Translations under genes and position numbers: made by a program
Shown here: piece after piece, positions 1-7,433 of the stretch
How the letters are laid out: the number at the start of each line of letters is the position of its first letter
How positions within the stretch are numbered: the first letter of the stretch is position 1
Assembly: GCF_900108035.1 (NCBI RefSeq)
Contig: NZ_FNVS01000021.1
Location: forward strand, 1-56,252
Direction: 5' to 3'
Length of the DNA stretch: 56,252 nt
Source of the DNA: Parabacteroides chinchillae
Lineage (GTDB): Bacteria; Bacteroidota; Bacteroidia; Bacteroidales; Tannerellaceae
The notes under the pieces: generated by a model
The model's database searches: none
What the model was told of the DNA's origin: nothing
Seen by the model: only the letters and a program-made list of their open reading frames with translations

Positions 1-80
1 AGTAATTGACGGTATTATTATTCTATAAAACAAACATCTAATGTCTGTATAATACTTGTACTACTTGTTGTATGTAAATC

Positions 81-91
81 TTTCAAAGAAC
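81..91 (-). promoter_or_regulatory. boxA-like antitermination element
   Basis: The minus strand reads GTTCTTTGAAA about 30 bases after the P2 -7 box. It resembles boxA of rRNA leaders. I call it by position and similarity only. Confidence 0.45.
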
Positions 92-118
92 TCGTGCGCT
101 TTCTTTCGATTGCGGGTG

Positions 119-149
119 CAAAGGTAAGGACTATTTTGAAACTAACAAA
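119..149 (-). promoter_or_regulatory. downstream tandem promoter (P2) of the left-edge operon
   Basis: On the minus strand, TTTG (146-149) lies exactly 19 bp before TACCTTTG (119-126). Both elements match the consensus, which is rare elsewhere in this window and consistent with a strong stable-RNA promoter. Confidence 0.7.
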
Positions 150-290
150 TATTTCAAAAGAAATTTTTGAAAAAAGTTTCCCGAACTTTTCAGGAGGTTG
201 GACATTTTGCTTAGCCCGGCTAACCTCATCCCCTTCCTAAATTACCTTAAACCTATATTGTTATCAACCACTCTCGCTTGAATGCGGGGA

Positions 291-322
291 CAAAAGTAGT
301 ATTACCTTTTTTACTATCCAAA
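291..322 (-). promoter_or_regulatory. upstream tandem promoter (P1) of the left-edge operon
   Basis: On the minus strand, TTTG (319-322) lies 20 bp before TACTTTTG (291-298), an essentially perfect match to the Bacteroidetes -33 TTTG / -7 TAnnTTTG consensus. Confidence 0.65.
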
Positions 323-418
323 CTTTTTAAGGGATTTTTTTAATGTTTTTATATACATATTACATGCAAATACTGGAAATGAGAAGATTAAATAACTTAT
401 TCAACATAAAGGATATTT

Positions 419-844
419 TTATCGAATAATGATCTGCCGGCGATTTTCCCCATTTAATTTAAGCGATAAGTGCATAAAGCCTTTCAAGCGGTAAAAAATC
501 ACCTGATCAAAATTCAGTTTACTTTCTTTCAAGTCTTCCAATAACAGATTGCTTCCTAAAGTATAAATATCCACAGCTTCTCCCTTCCGGTGCTGGGAAT
601 CCCTTGCTCCTCTCACCCGACGGTTCAGCTCTTCACTCCGATAACCACTGCAAATCGGTATTGGCTTGCCATGGTATGCACGAAGTGGTTCCAGCAATTT
701 GTCTACCAGATTCCGTATCCCTTTTACTGCATCTGGAGGAGGCGTATTATCCAATCCATTTTCTACAGCTACACGGCTATAGATAAATTCATCCATACAA
801 AAATGTTCACTAATCCGGTCCGTACGTTTTCTATGTTGATTCAT
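419..844 (-). CDS. M15-family D,D-carboxypeptidase-like peptidase
   Basis: A 141-aa zinc peptidase of the M15A (YcbK/endolysin-like) type, expected to cleave peptide cross-bridges or stem peptides of peptidoglycan. The fold markers are SGYRS at residues 66-70, the zinc ligands H85 and D92 in the SQHRKGEAVDI block, and H125 in the FMHLS block after DQVIFY. The length is that of a minimal single-domain enzyme, and no signal peptide is visible, so export is uncertain. It lies 28 bp after the HU-like gene on the same strand and may be co-transcribed with it. HU-like plus wall-hydrolase pairs are common in Bacteroidales genomes. Confidence 0.85.
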   Translation of the reverse strand: MNQHRKRTDRISEHFCMDEFIYSRVAVENGLDNTPPPDAVKGIRNLVDKLLEPLRAYHGKPIPICSGYRSEELNRRVRGARDSQHRKGEAVDIYTLGSNLLLEDLKESKLNFDQVIFYRLKGFMHLSLKLNGENRRQIIIR

Positions 845-872
845 ATCTTTATTTTTCGATTCAGTCAGACAT

Positions 873-1301
873 TCATTCTACATGAGGGCGGTCGCACTCC
901 TTTTCTTCGACTTCCGGGACAATTCTGGTATATTCAAGCGCGTTTTTCGTTTCACGTAATTCGCTGCCAGGCGTAAAGATCAGTTTCGGCTTGCGAAGCA
1001 TTGTCTGATCAAAGTCCCTAACATCGGTTACACCATCACTACTCACAGACATGCGGAAATTGCCCAGTTCACCCAATTGCACGATACGCCCCTCCTGCAA
1101 TTCCATATCCATTACAAAATTCAGATTATCCAAAACAGCTTTGACATCTGCACTCGAAACTGTACTACGGGCAGCAATCATCTTACATAGATGTTTCAAA
1201 CCGGATATGCCATTGTTTATCGAAACAGCATAAAATTTTTTCTCCGAACCCCGAACACCCGGCCTGGACGGGCGTTGCACTAACTTAAATCCTTGCGCCA
1301 T
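873..1301 (-). CDS. HU-like DNA-binding protein (HU-HIG type)
   Basis: A 142-aa protein of the Bacteroidales histone-like HU/IHF superfamily, longer than classical 90-aa HU. An N-terminal strand region (about 1-30) precedes the helical dimerisation part, followed by the beta-arm region around LGELGNFRMSVSSDGV (about 76-91). The C-terminal tail, after about residue 125, is acidic with glutamate runs and looks disordered. It probably binds DNA non-specifically. Its target is unknown, and the M15 peptidase gene lies immediately downstream. Confidence 0.8.
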   Translation of the reverse strand: MAQGFKLVQRPSRPGVRGSEKKFYAVSINNGISGLKHLCKMIAARSTVSSADVKAVLDNLNFVMDMELQEGRIVQLGELGNFRMSVSSDGVTDVRDFDQTMLRKPKLIFTPGSELRETKNALEYTRIVPEVEEKECDRPHVE

Positions 1302-1348
1302 ATTTTTTAATTATAAAAAGGTGTATGTGTTCCCTATTGAACACGACA

Positions 1349-1356
1349 CAAAGGTA
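1349..1356 (-). promoter_or_regulatory. -7 box of HU-like gene
   Basis: TACCTTTG on the minus strand, 47 bp before the HU-like start codon. No good TTTG -33 element is visible. Confidence 0.5.
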
Positions 1357-1601
1357 GGATGATCCAGAACCTCCACATTGGGGTACTTTTCAGCACATTA
1401 ATCTATAAGTCAATATATTATTTCCCAGAACCATTTCAAACACCAAACTATCGGCACATAACAGATTTCCCTGTTTTTATTACATATTCATACTATTTTT
1501 ACCGGATATATGTTCCTTCGTAGCGTCCAGACCTCATGGCCAACCCTATGGTATTATCTCACCAAGATCATAAAAGTCGTTCCCTACAAAAATAAACAGA
1601 C
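1357..1601. other. gene-free stretch
   Basis: Between the HU-like promoter and the inverted repeat at 1602 I see no ORF, RNA fold or strong repeat. The stretch is A+T-rich spacer. Confidence 0.5.
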
Positions 1602-1657
1602 TCATAGTTATGATTTTGGAAAGTTATAACTATAAGTTGAAAAAATCATAACTATGA
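1602..1657. repeat. 16-bp perfect A+T-rich inverted repeat
   Basis: The arms TCATAGTTATGATTTT (1602-1617) and its exact complement (1642-1657) enclose a 24-base loop that itself contains the palindrome AGTTATAACT. The right arm covers the stop codon of the metallophosphoesterase gene, so the hairpin forms at the mRNA 3' end and could be a terminator or stabiliser. It lacks the G+C-rich stem of a classical terminator. Confidence 0.8.
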
Positions 1658-2551
1658 ATTTCTAGCCATTACCTTATCTTCGCAATTATAAAAACCGTCC
1701 AGGTAAATATTTAAATTTTTATCTATTTCCACCACTGCAAAACTATTATTATCGGGCAAACTGCCTTCTATCATTCCTTTCATTGTAAAATAATGAATAC
1801 CTTCTTTAAAGCTATAATGGCCATAATGATGATGTCCCTGAAAAACAGCTATTACTTTCCGGCTTTGTTCAAGTACATCCACTATCTCATCCGCATTACT
1901 AACACAAACATCTTTTGATATATCCGAAAAGGCATCCAATAATTGATGTACAAACACGACGACAGGATATTTACTTTCCTCCAGTTCTTTTTTCAACCAG
2001 ATTTTCTGGCCGGCCGGAATCATTGCTTTTGTCCAAACAAAATTACCACAGTCATAATCGGAACCGTCTTCATTAAAGTTTGCATCGAGGACAATAAACT
2101 TAACACCTTGCCGGATAAATGAGTAGAATGTTTTCCCTTGCGCTTTTCCATCATTTCTCGTATGTTCCAAATAGTCCTGCTTGGAGATACTATCCATATC
2201 ATGATTACCCAATACATGATATACCGGTTTATTAAATGTACGCAAGGTTGTTTCTATTTCGTCCAGAAAAGACAATGTCTGCACCCTGTCTGGAAGTATA
2301 GCCTGATCCTTCAAATCTCCCAATTCAATTAAAAAGTCAAGTTTTTCATTATTAAAAACATGTATTGCTTCTTCCAGTTTTTGTTTGGATTGTTCATAAA
2401 AGCGCGTTTCCCACTTTTCCTTATGGGCAAAATGCAAATCCGTGATCAATCCAAAGCGCACCTTTTCATTTTCTTCAGGCAAATGAAACCCTGAACATGC
2501 CAACACAGCCATTCCCCCACACGACTTCTTAAAAAACATTCTCCGATTCAT
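1652..2551 (-). CDS. calcineurin-like metallophosphoesterase, exported
   Basis: A 299-aa phosphoesterase with the dimetal motif series TDLH (37-40), GDLKD (78-82), GNHD (115-118), VHQ (201-203) and GHHHYGH (239-245). The N-terminus has a twin-arginine-like start (RRMFFKK) followed by a short hydrophobic stretch ending in VLAC, which could be a weak lipobox. Export to the periplasm is therefore likely. The substrate cannot be read from sequence. Relatives are annotated as alkaline-phosphatase- or purple-acid-phosphatase-like. It stands alone, with an inverted repeat at its 3' end. Confidence 0.85.
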   Translation of the reverse strand: MNRRMFFKKSCGGMAVLACSGFHLPEENEKVRFGLITDLHFAHKEKWETRFYEQSKQKLEEAIHVFNNEKLDFLIELGDLKDQAILPDRVQTLSFLDEIETTLRTFNKPVYHVLGNHDMDSISKQDYLEHTRNDGKAQGKTFYSFIRQGVKFIVLDANFNEDGSDYDCGNFVWTKAMIPAGQKIWLKKELEESKYPVVVFVHQLLDAFSDISKDVCVSNADEIVDVLEQSRKVIAVFQGHHHYGHYSFKEGIHYFTMKGMIEGSLPDNNSFAVVEIDKNLNIYLDGFYNCEDKVMARNS

Positions 2552-2663
2552 AATATAATCTTCTATTTAAGGAAACAAAAAAAATGACTATCTGCCACCC
2601 CGTCTTCAAAAATAACAACATAATAAATATATAGCAAAAATAGACACATTCGGATGAAAACAA

Positions 2664-2705
2664 AATTCCTTTCGGGAGAAATTAAAATTTCTCCCGAAAG
2701 GAATT
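2664..2705. repeat. 20-bp perfect inverted repeat next to the rpoD terminator
   Basis: Arms 2664-2683 and 2686-2705 are exact reverse complements separated by two bases, so the whole element is a near-perfect 42-bp palindrome. Its core CCTTTCGGGA recurs in the neighbouring hairpin at 2712-2739, so part of it is duplicated. Confidence 0.85.
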
Positions 2706-2740
2706 AAAAAAGCTCCATTTCCCGAAAGGAATATGGAGCC
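2705..2740 (-). terminator. rpoD terminator
   Basis: Read leftward, stem GCTCCAT/ATGGAGC (2712-2718 with 2733-2739), extended by TTCC/GGAA, is followed by a run of T. This is a Rho-independent shape just downstream of the rpoD stop codon. Confidence 0.7.
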
Positions 2741-2763
2741 TAGTTCACCTCATCAACGGGGGG

Positions 2764-3624
2764 TTAACCTAAATACGATTTGAGGAGCTTGCTACGCGTT
2801 CCTTGTCTTAATCTTCTTATTGCTTTTTCCTTGATCTGGCGGACACGCTCTCTTGTGAGGCCAAATTTGTCGCCAATCTCTTCCAATGTCATTTCCTGAC
2901 AACCAATACCGAAAAACATTTTGATAATCTCACATTCTCTTTCGGTCAATGTAGCAAGTGCTCTATCAATTTCTTTAGCCAATGATTCGTTCATCAACGA
3001 CCGGTCAGCAATCGGAGCATCATCGTTCACAAGAACATCCAAGAGGCTATTATCTTCGCCTTCTACGAACGGGGCATCAACCGAGATATGGCGTCCGGAT
3101 ACTTTCAAAGTATCAGAAATCTTATCTACGGGAATATCCAATTCTTCTGCAAGTTCTTCCGGCGACGGTCTGCGTTCGTTTTCTTGTTCGAACTTAGAAA
3201 AAGCTTTACTGATTTTATTCAGTGAGCCTACCTGGTTCAAAGGAAGACGTACAATTCTTGACTGTTCTGCCAAAGCCTGCAAAATAGACTGACGAATCCA
3301 CCAAACAGCATACGAAATAAACTTGAATCCTCTGGTTTCATCAAATTTCTCAGCAGCTTTTATCAATCCCAGGTTACCTTCATTAATAAGGTCGGGCAAA
3401 CTTAGCCCCTGGTTCTGATATTGTTTAGCTACAGAAACGACGAAACGCAAATTAGCCCGAGTTAATTTCTCCAGCGCTCTTCGGTCTCCTCTTTTAATTG
3501 CCTGTGCCAATTCTACTTCTTCTTCAACTGTGATAAGATCCTCACGACCAATTTCTTGAAGATATTTATCCAGCGAAGCACTTTCGCGATTGGTAATGGA
3601 CTTTGTAATCTTTAACTGTCTCAT
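2764..3624 (-). CDS. rpoD: primary sigma factor RpoD (sigma-ABfr type)
   Basis: A 286-aa group 1 sigma factor lacking the long region 1.1 and non-conserved region, as is typical of Bacteroidetes. Region 1.2 starts at about residue 19 (DKYLQEIG). The core-binding and -10-recognition regions 2.1-2.4 span about 45-120, including YAVWWIRQ at 105-112. Region 3 follows, and region 4.2 ends in the helix-turn-helix [19 protein letters not shown] near 256-274. It should direct RNA polymerase to the TTTG/TAnnTTTG promoters seen throughout this window. It is monocistronic with its own promoter and terminator. Confidence 0.97.
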   Translation of the reverse strand: MRQLKITKSITNRESASLDKYLQEIGREDLITVEEEVELAQAIKRGDRRALEKLTRANLRFVVSVAKQYQNQGLSLPDLINEGNLGLIKAAEKFDETRGFKFISYAVWWIRQSILQALAEQSRIVRLPLNQVGSLNKISKAFSKFEQENERRPSPEELAEELDIPVDKISDTLKVSGRHISVDAPFVEGEDNSLLDVLVNDDAPIADRSLMNESLAKEIDRALATLTERECEIIKMFFGIGCQEMTLEEIGDKFGLTRERVRQIKEKAIRRLRQGTRSKLLKSYLG

Positions 3625-3653
3625 CCAATTGTTTTAATTGAGAATACGGGGTG

Positions 3654-3661
3654 CAAAGATA
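3654..3661 (-). promoter_or_regulatory. -7 box of rpoD
   Basis: TATCTTTG on the minus strand, 29 bp before the rpoD start. Confidence 0.55.
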
Positions 3662-3679
3662 ATAATATTTTATTGAAAG

Positions 3680-3712
3680 AATTGGCCGAATGCACCCCAC
3701 ATTCAGCCAATT
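3680..3712 (-). terminator. degP terminator hairpin
   Basis: A 13-bp stem with one mismatch (3680-3692 with 3700-3712), followed on the minus strand by a T-rich stretch. It lies between the degP stop and the rpoD promoter. Confidence 0.6.
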
Positions 3713-3764
3713 ATAAACCTTTAACAATCTTTTTACACCTATAAGACTAACTTATTTGTTTATC

Positions 3765-5306
3765 TTATTCGGCCAGATCTATAGCATAGTACTTCGTACG
3801 TCCGTTCGGATAGAAACCTTTTATAAACAATCCCTGATCTTCGGAACGTCCCTGAAGTATGCTTTCCACAATCTTTTCCAAGTCTTCCGGGGTAGATATC
3901 TGTTGGTTATTGACAATCATGATAATGAAGCCTTTCTTAATTCCGGCATCCTGCAATTTACCCTTGGTCAGTCCTGTAACTTCTATACCATAACTAACAC
4001 CCAACTGCAGTTTTTGTTTATCCGTCAAAACTTTAAAAGCTGCGCCCAGGACTTCGGTACTGTCACCACCTTTGATAATCTGCGTACCACCTTGCATATT
4101 GCGAAGTTCAACCGTAAACATCTTTACCGTGCCATTGCGATCCACCTGAATCTCCACCTTATCGCCCGGACGGTATTTACTGATCTGTTCCTGCAATACA
4201 TTAGCAGATTTCACTTTTGTACCATTTACTGCAATAATCACGTCACCAATTTCTATACCGGCTTCTTTAGCAGAACTGCGTTCTCCAAAACCCGCAATAT
4301 AAACACCTTCCGACACTTTAGTCTTCGACTTCATTGCTTCAAGTTCACTCTTACTTTTCGCATCCAGATTCGGCATACTCAAGCGCTCGGAAATATCGGA
4401 TACGCTCAGGATATTAACTCCTAACATAGCTCGTTGCACAGTTCCAAACTGCTTCAAGTCGCTTGCTACTTTACTGGCAATACTGATAGGCACGGCAAAT
4501 GAATATCCTGCAAAATTTCCTGTATGAGAATAAATAGCAGTATTGATACCAACCAGTTCTCCTTTTGTATTAACCAAAGCACCACCACTATTACCCGGAT
4601 TTACTGCTGCATCTGTCTGAATAAATGATTCGATCTTGCTTCCGCCACCCATTGAAAGACCGCGGCCTTTTGCACTCACAATACCGGCAGTTACCGTAGA
4701 AGTCAAGTTAAATGGATTACCGACAGCCAATACCCATTCGCCTACTTTCAATTTTTCAGAATCACCGAATGGTATAATAGACAAGTCTTTTGCATCAATT
4801 TTTAATAAAGCAATGTCTGTAGACGGATCGGCACCAATTACTTTGGCTGCAAACTTACGGTTGTCGTTTAGCGTCACTTCCAATTCATCTGCTCCTTCAA
4901 TCACATGGTTATTCGTTATAATATATCCGTCTGTCGAGATAACCACACCCGAACCCGAACCAACACGCGGTTGTGGTTGCGGACGCTGAAACCCTCGGTT
5001 ACCGAAGAAAAATTCAAAAGGATCAACATATTGTCCGCCTCCATCCGGTTCTTTCGCATTGGCAACAGCCTTAATATGGACTACGCCATGAACCGTGTTT
5101 TCGGCAGCTTTTGTAAAATCTGTATTTTCAGCAGCGACAGAGTTGTAATTTGCCAGTCGAAGGGGTTGCTTAAACGTGTTCTCCACTCCGGTAGCAAAAA
5201 CGGGCTGTTCACTCTTCATCATGTAAGCGCTCGTTCCTATTGCAGCTCCCGAGCTTATTGCAGCCACGAGAACAACTCCAAGCATATTCTTCCACATTTT
5301 TTTCAT
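3765..5306 (-). CDS. degP: periplasmic serine protease, DegP/HtrA (Do) family
   Basis: A 513-aa envelope quality-control protease. The N-terminal signal or anchor (hydrophobic about 8-28) is followed by a trypsin-like domain with catalytic triad H134 (NNHVIEGAD), D164 (DPSTDIALL) and S240 (NPGNSGGAL). Two PDZ domains then cover roughly residues 290-400 and 425-500. It should degrade or chaperone misfolded periplasmic proteins. The symbol follows family usage, since DegP and DegQ cannot be separated by eye. The gene is monocistronic, with no clean TAnnTTTG box upstream, which would fit a stress-controlled promoter (inference). Confidence 0.93.
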   Translation of the reverse strand: MKKMWKNMLGVVLVAAISSGAAIGTSAYMMKSEQPVFATGVENTFKQPLRLANYNSVAAENTDFTKAAENTVHGVVHIKAVANAKEPDGGGQYVDPFEFFFGNRGFQRPQPQPRVGSGSGVVISTDGYIITNNHVIEGADELEVTLNDNRKFAAKVIGADPSTDIALLKIDAKDLSIIPFGDSEKLKVGEWVLAVGNPFNLTSTVTAGIVSAKGRGLSMGGGSKIESFIQTDAAVNPGNSGGALVNTKGELVGINTAIYSHTGNFAGYSFAVPISIASKVASDLKQFGTVQRAMLGVNILSVSDISERLSMPNLDAKSKSELEAMKSKTKVSEGVYIAGFGERSSAKEAGIEIGDVIIAVNGTKVKSANVLQEQISKYRPGDKVEIQVDRNGTVKMFTVELRNMQGGTQIIKGGDSTEVLGAAFKVLTDKQKLQLGVSYGIEVTGLTKGKLQDAGIKKGFIIMIVNNQQISTPEDLEKIVESILQGRSEDQGLFIKGFYPNGRTKYYAIDLAE

Positions 5307-5674
5307 ATTTCTATTATTTAATTAAACACTTAAATTTAACAGTTTCTTTGTGACAAATTAAACTCAAAAAACGTGCAGATATTCCATTACACAATGTTTT
5401 TTTATCACTTTTAACGGCGCTAATCCGTTGCTTAACTGCGCTTAACAGTACTGTGTATTACAAAGTACCTTTTTAACAATCTTAAATCTGCCAAATGGTC
5501 ATACATTTATTATTATAACAGACAGGGCAACGAAAAGTTGGCAGTAAATGGAAGCATGCTCCATTTCTTACGAATACCGCAACACAAGTTGTATATCAAA
5601 GGATTAAAGTTACTAATCAAAGACTATACAAAATAATTGTCTGGCGTCTGCAGCCAACTGTCAACTAAATTCCA
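5307..5674. other. gene-free stretch between degP and rnpB
   Basis: Divergent intergenic region. The only notable feature is a short direct repeat of GCTTAAC near 5430-5445. I see no ORF with coding character or RNA fold before the rnpB promoter. Confidence 0.5.
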
Positions 5675-5682
5675 TATCTTTG
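5675..5682 (+). promoter_or_regulatory. -7 box of rnpB
   Basis: TATCTTTG ends 7 bases before the first base of helix P1, exactly where the -7 element should sit if the RNA starts near 5688-5690. Confidence 0.7.
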
Positions 5683-5687
5683 TAGTA

Positions 5688-6047
5688 TTGCAGTCTGCCG
5701 GTCTGTCGCTCATCTTCAAGATGGGAGGAAAGTCCGGGCAACACAGAGCACCATACTTCTTAACGGGAAGTTGTCTGTAAAGGCAAAGTAATGTAACAGA
5801 AAATAACCGCCGGATCCGTCCGGCAAGGGTGAAAAGGTGAGGTAAAAGCTCACCGGGTTCCGTAGTAATACAGAATGCCGTACATCTTATGGGTTGTAAG
5901 GTCATGTATACCGGCGCATGTAGGATTGCTCGTCCGATGCCGGGGGGTAGACCGCTAAAGCTTGCCGGTGACGGTAAGACGAGATAAATGGCAGACGCTT
6001 CCGCCAATTGGCAGAAGTACAGAACCCGGCTTACAGGCAGGCTGCAT
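5688..6047 (+). ncRNA. rnpB: RNase P RNA (bacterial type A)
   Basis: This is the catalytic RNA that matures tRNA 5' ends. Conserved pieces are visible in order: GGAGGAAAGTCCGGGC near 5726, the GGTGAAAAGGTGAGG block near 5828, AGATAAATGGCAGACGC near 5982, and ACAGAACCCGGCTTACA near 6019. Helix P1 closes the molecule: GCAGTCTGCC (5690-5699) pairs with GGCAGGCTGC (6036-6045) with one G-U pair. These pairings set the ends to within a few bases. A yihY-type gene starts only about 18 bases after the RNA. Confidence 0.95.
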
Positions 6048-6064
6048 CTTTTAATATTTTCTTT

Positions 6065-7423
6065 ATGAAAACATCTGATAAAAAGCCTATTGGAGAACGA
6101 ATCCAGATATTGCTAACACGCACGATTCGTTTTGTCACTTACGATATCTGGCGGATTACCGAGAATGAAGTAAGCGGCCTGAAAGAGCTTTATATCAACA
6201 CGATCAAAACCATTATTCTTGCCATTCGCGGATTCCTGAATGAAAATCTGCAAACAAAAGCATCCGCACTTACGTATAGTACACTTCTTTCTATTGTTCC
6301 ATTGCTGGCAGTATTACTAGGTGTTGCCAAAGGCTTCGGATTTCAGGGTACGGTACGGGAAGAATTAATAGATTATTTTCCGGGGCATGAAACAGAATTA
6401 AACAAAGCATTCGAATTTGTAGAAAGTTATCTGGATCAGGCACAGGGCGGAATTATTATAGGCATCGGTTTTATTCTATTACTGTACACGGTTATCAACC
6501 TGATTTCTTCCATAGAAGACACCTTCAATGATATCTGGCAGATACAAAAATCACGTCCCTGGTATCGTAAAATATCCGATTATCTGGCCCTGTTTATCAT
6601 TTTACCGGTATTAATGATGACCTCAAGCGGCCTTTCGCTATTTGTATCAACACTACAGAATTCTTTCCTGAGCAAGTATTTATTTTTCACGCCGCTAATG
6701 GAAATTATCCTGAATATAGCACCTTACCTTATCACAACATTAACGTTCACGGCATTATACATTTCACTTCCCAACACGAAAGTACGGTTCGTAAACGGAT
6801 TGATTGCCGGATTCATCGCGGGTTGCGCTTTTCAGTTTTTCCAATTCATATATATAAGCGGACAGATCTGGGTCAGCAAATATAATGCGATCTATGGTAG
6901 TTTTGCGGCCTTACCCTTATTATTATTATGGTTGCAACTTTCATGGCTGATTTGCTTATTCGGAGCCGAATTAACTTATGCATCACAGAATGTGAAGAAA
7001 TTCAGCTTTGAAAGAGACAGTAAAAATATCAGTCGCCGCTATAAAGACTTCCTCACCCTGCTTATAGCTTCACTTATTACCAAGCGGTTTGTGAAAGGAG
7101 AAAAGCCTTACACTGCTGATGAAATATCCGATGCTTACCGAATCCCTATCCGGTTAACGACACAAATATTATACCTCCTGACGGAGCTAAATATTATCAT
7201 CGAAGTAAATTATGGTGACGATGACCGCGTAGCTTACTATCAGCCGGCAATTGATGTCAACAAGATTTCCGTAAGCTACCTGCTAACAAAAATGGATGAA
7301 TACGGTTCGGAAAACTTCAAAATAGACACATCCTGTTTATTCAGTAAAGAATGGAAAACCCTTTTAAAGACAAGGGAAGATATGATAAAAGCAAACGACA
7401 ACATTCTGCTTAAAGACCTATAA
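6065..7423 (+). CDS. YihY/BrkB family inner-membrane protein
   Basis: A 452-aa polytopic protein of the YihY/virulence-factor-BrkB family, with about six membrane helices between residues roughly 55 and 320 and a cytoplasmic C-terminal region of about 130 residues resembling a winged helix. Family hallmarks include the LTYSTLLSIVPLLAVLLG stretch and the NAIYGSFAALPLLLLWLQ segment. The molecular function is not established for the family. I chose the ATG at 6065 because an in-frame upstream start at 6008 would lie inside the RNase P RNA. Confidence 0.88.
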   Translation: MKTSDKKPIGERIQILLTRTIRFVTYDIWRITENEVSGLKELYINTIKTIILAIRGFLNENLQTKASALTYSTLLSIVPLLAVLLGVAKGFGFQGTVREELIDYFPGHETELNKAFEFVESYLDQAQGGIIIGIGFILLLYTVINLISSIEDTFNDIWQIQKSRPWYRKISDYLALFIILPVLMMTSSGLSLFVSTLQNSFLSKYLFFTPLMEIILNIAPYLITTLTFTALYISLPNTKVRFVNGLIAGFIAGCAFQFFQFIYISGQIWVSKYNAIYGSFAALPLLLLWLQLSWLICLFGAELTYASQNVKKFSFERDSKNISRRYKDFLTLLIASLITKRFVKGEKPYTADEISDAYRIPIRLTTQILYLLTELNIIIEVNYGDDDRVAYYQPAIDVNKISVSYLLTKMDEYGSENFKIDTSCLFSKEWKTLLKTREDMIKANDNILLKDL

Positions 7424-7433
7424 ACCGCTAAGA

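Larger units (their letters stand above)
1..418 (-). promoter_or_regulatory. probable rRNA-operon leader running off the left edge
   Basis: No gene is encoded here. Read leftward, the stretch has two tandem promoters (291-322 and 119-149) followed by a GTTCTTTGAAAG sequence resembling the boxA antitermination element seen ahead of Bacteroidetes 16S genes. The remaining 80 bases are A+T-rich and run to the window edge. Strong tandem promoters plus a boxA-like element suggest the leader of a 16S-23S-5S operon to the left. No rRNA sequence itself is visible, so this is inference. Confidence 0.5.

Noticed and set aside
3756-4424. Rightward 222-aa ORF opposite degP
   Set aside because: Antisense frame of a clear protease gene, with Phe/His-rich composition typical of shadow ORFs.
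5624-6007. Leftward 127-aa ORF
   Set aside because: It lies opposite the RNase P RNA and has no family resemblance. It is a shadow of the structured RNA.
6008-6064. Longer start of the yihY-type gene
   Set aside because: The extra codons fall in the 3' part of rnpB, including helix P1.
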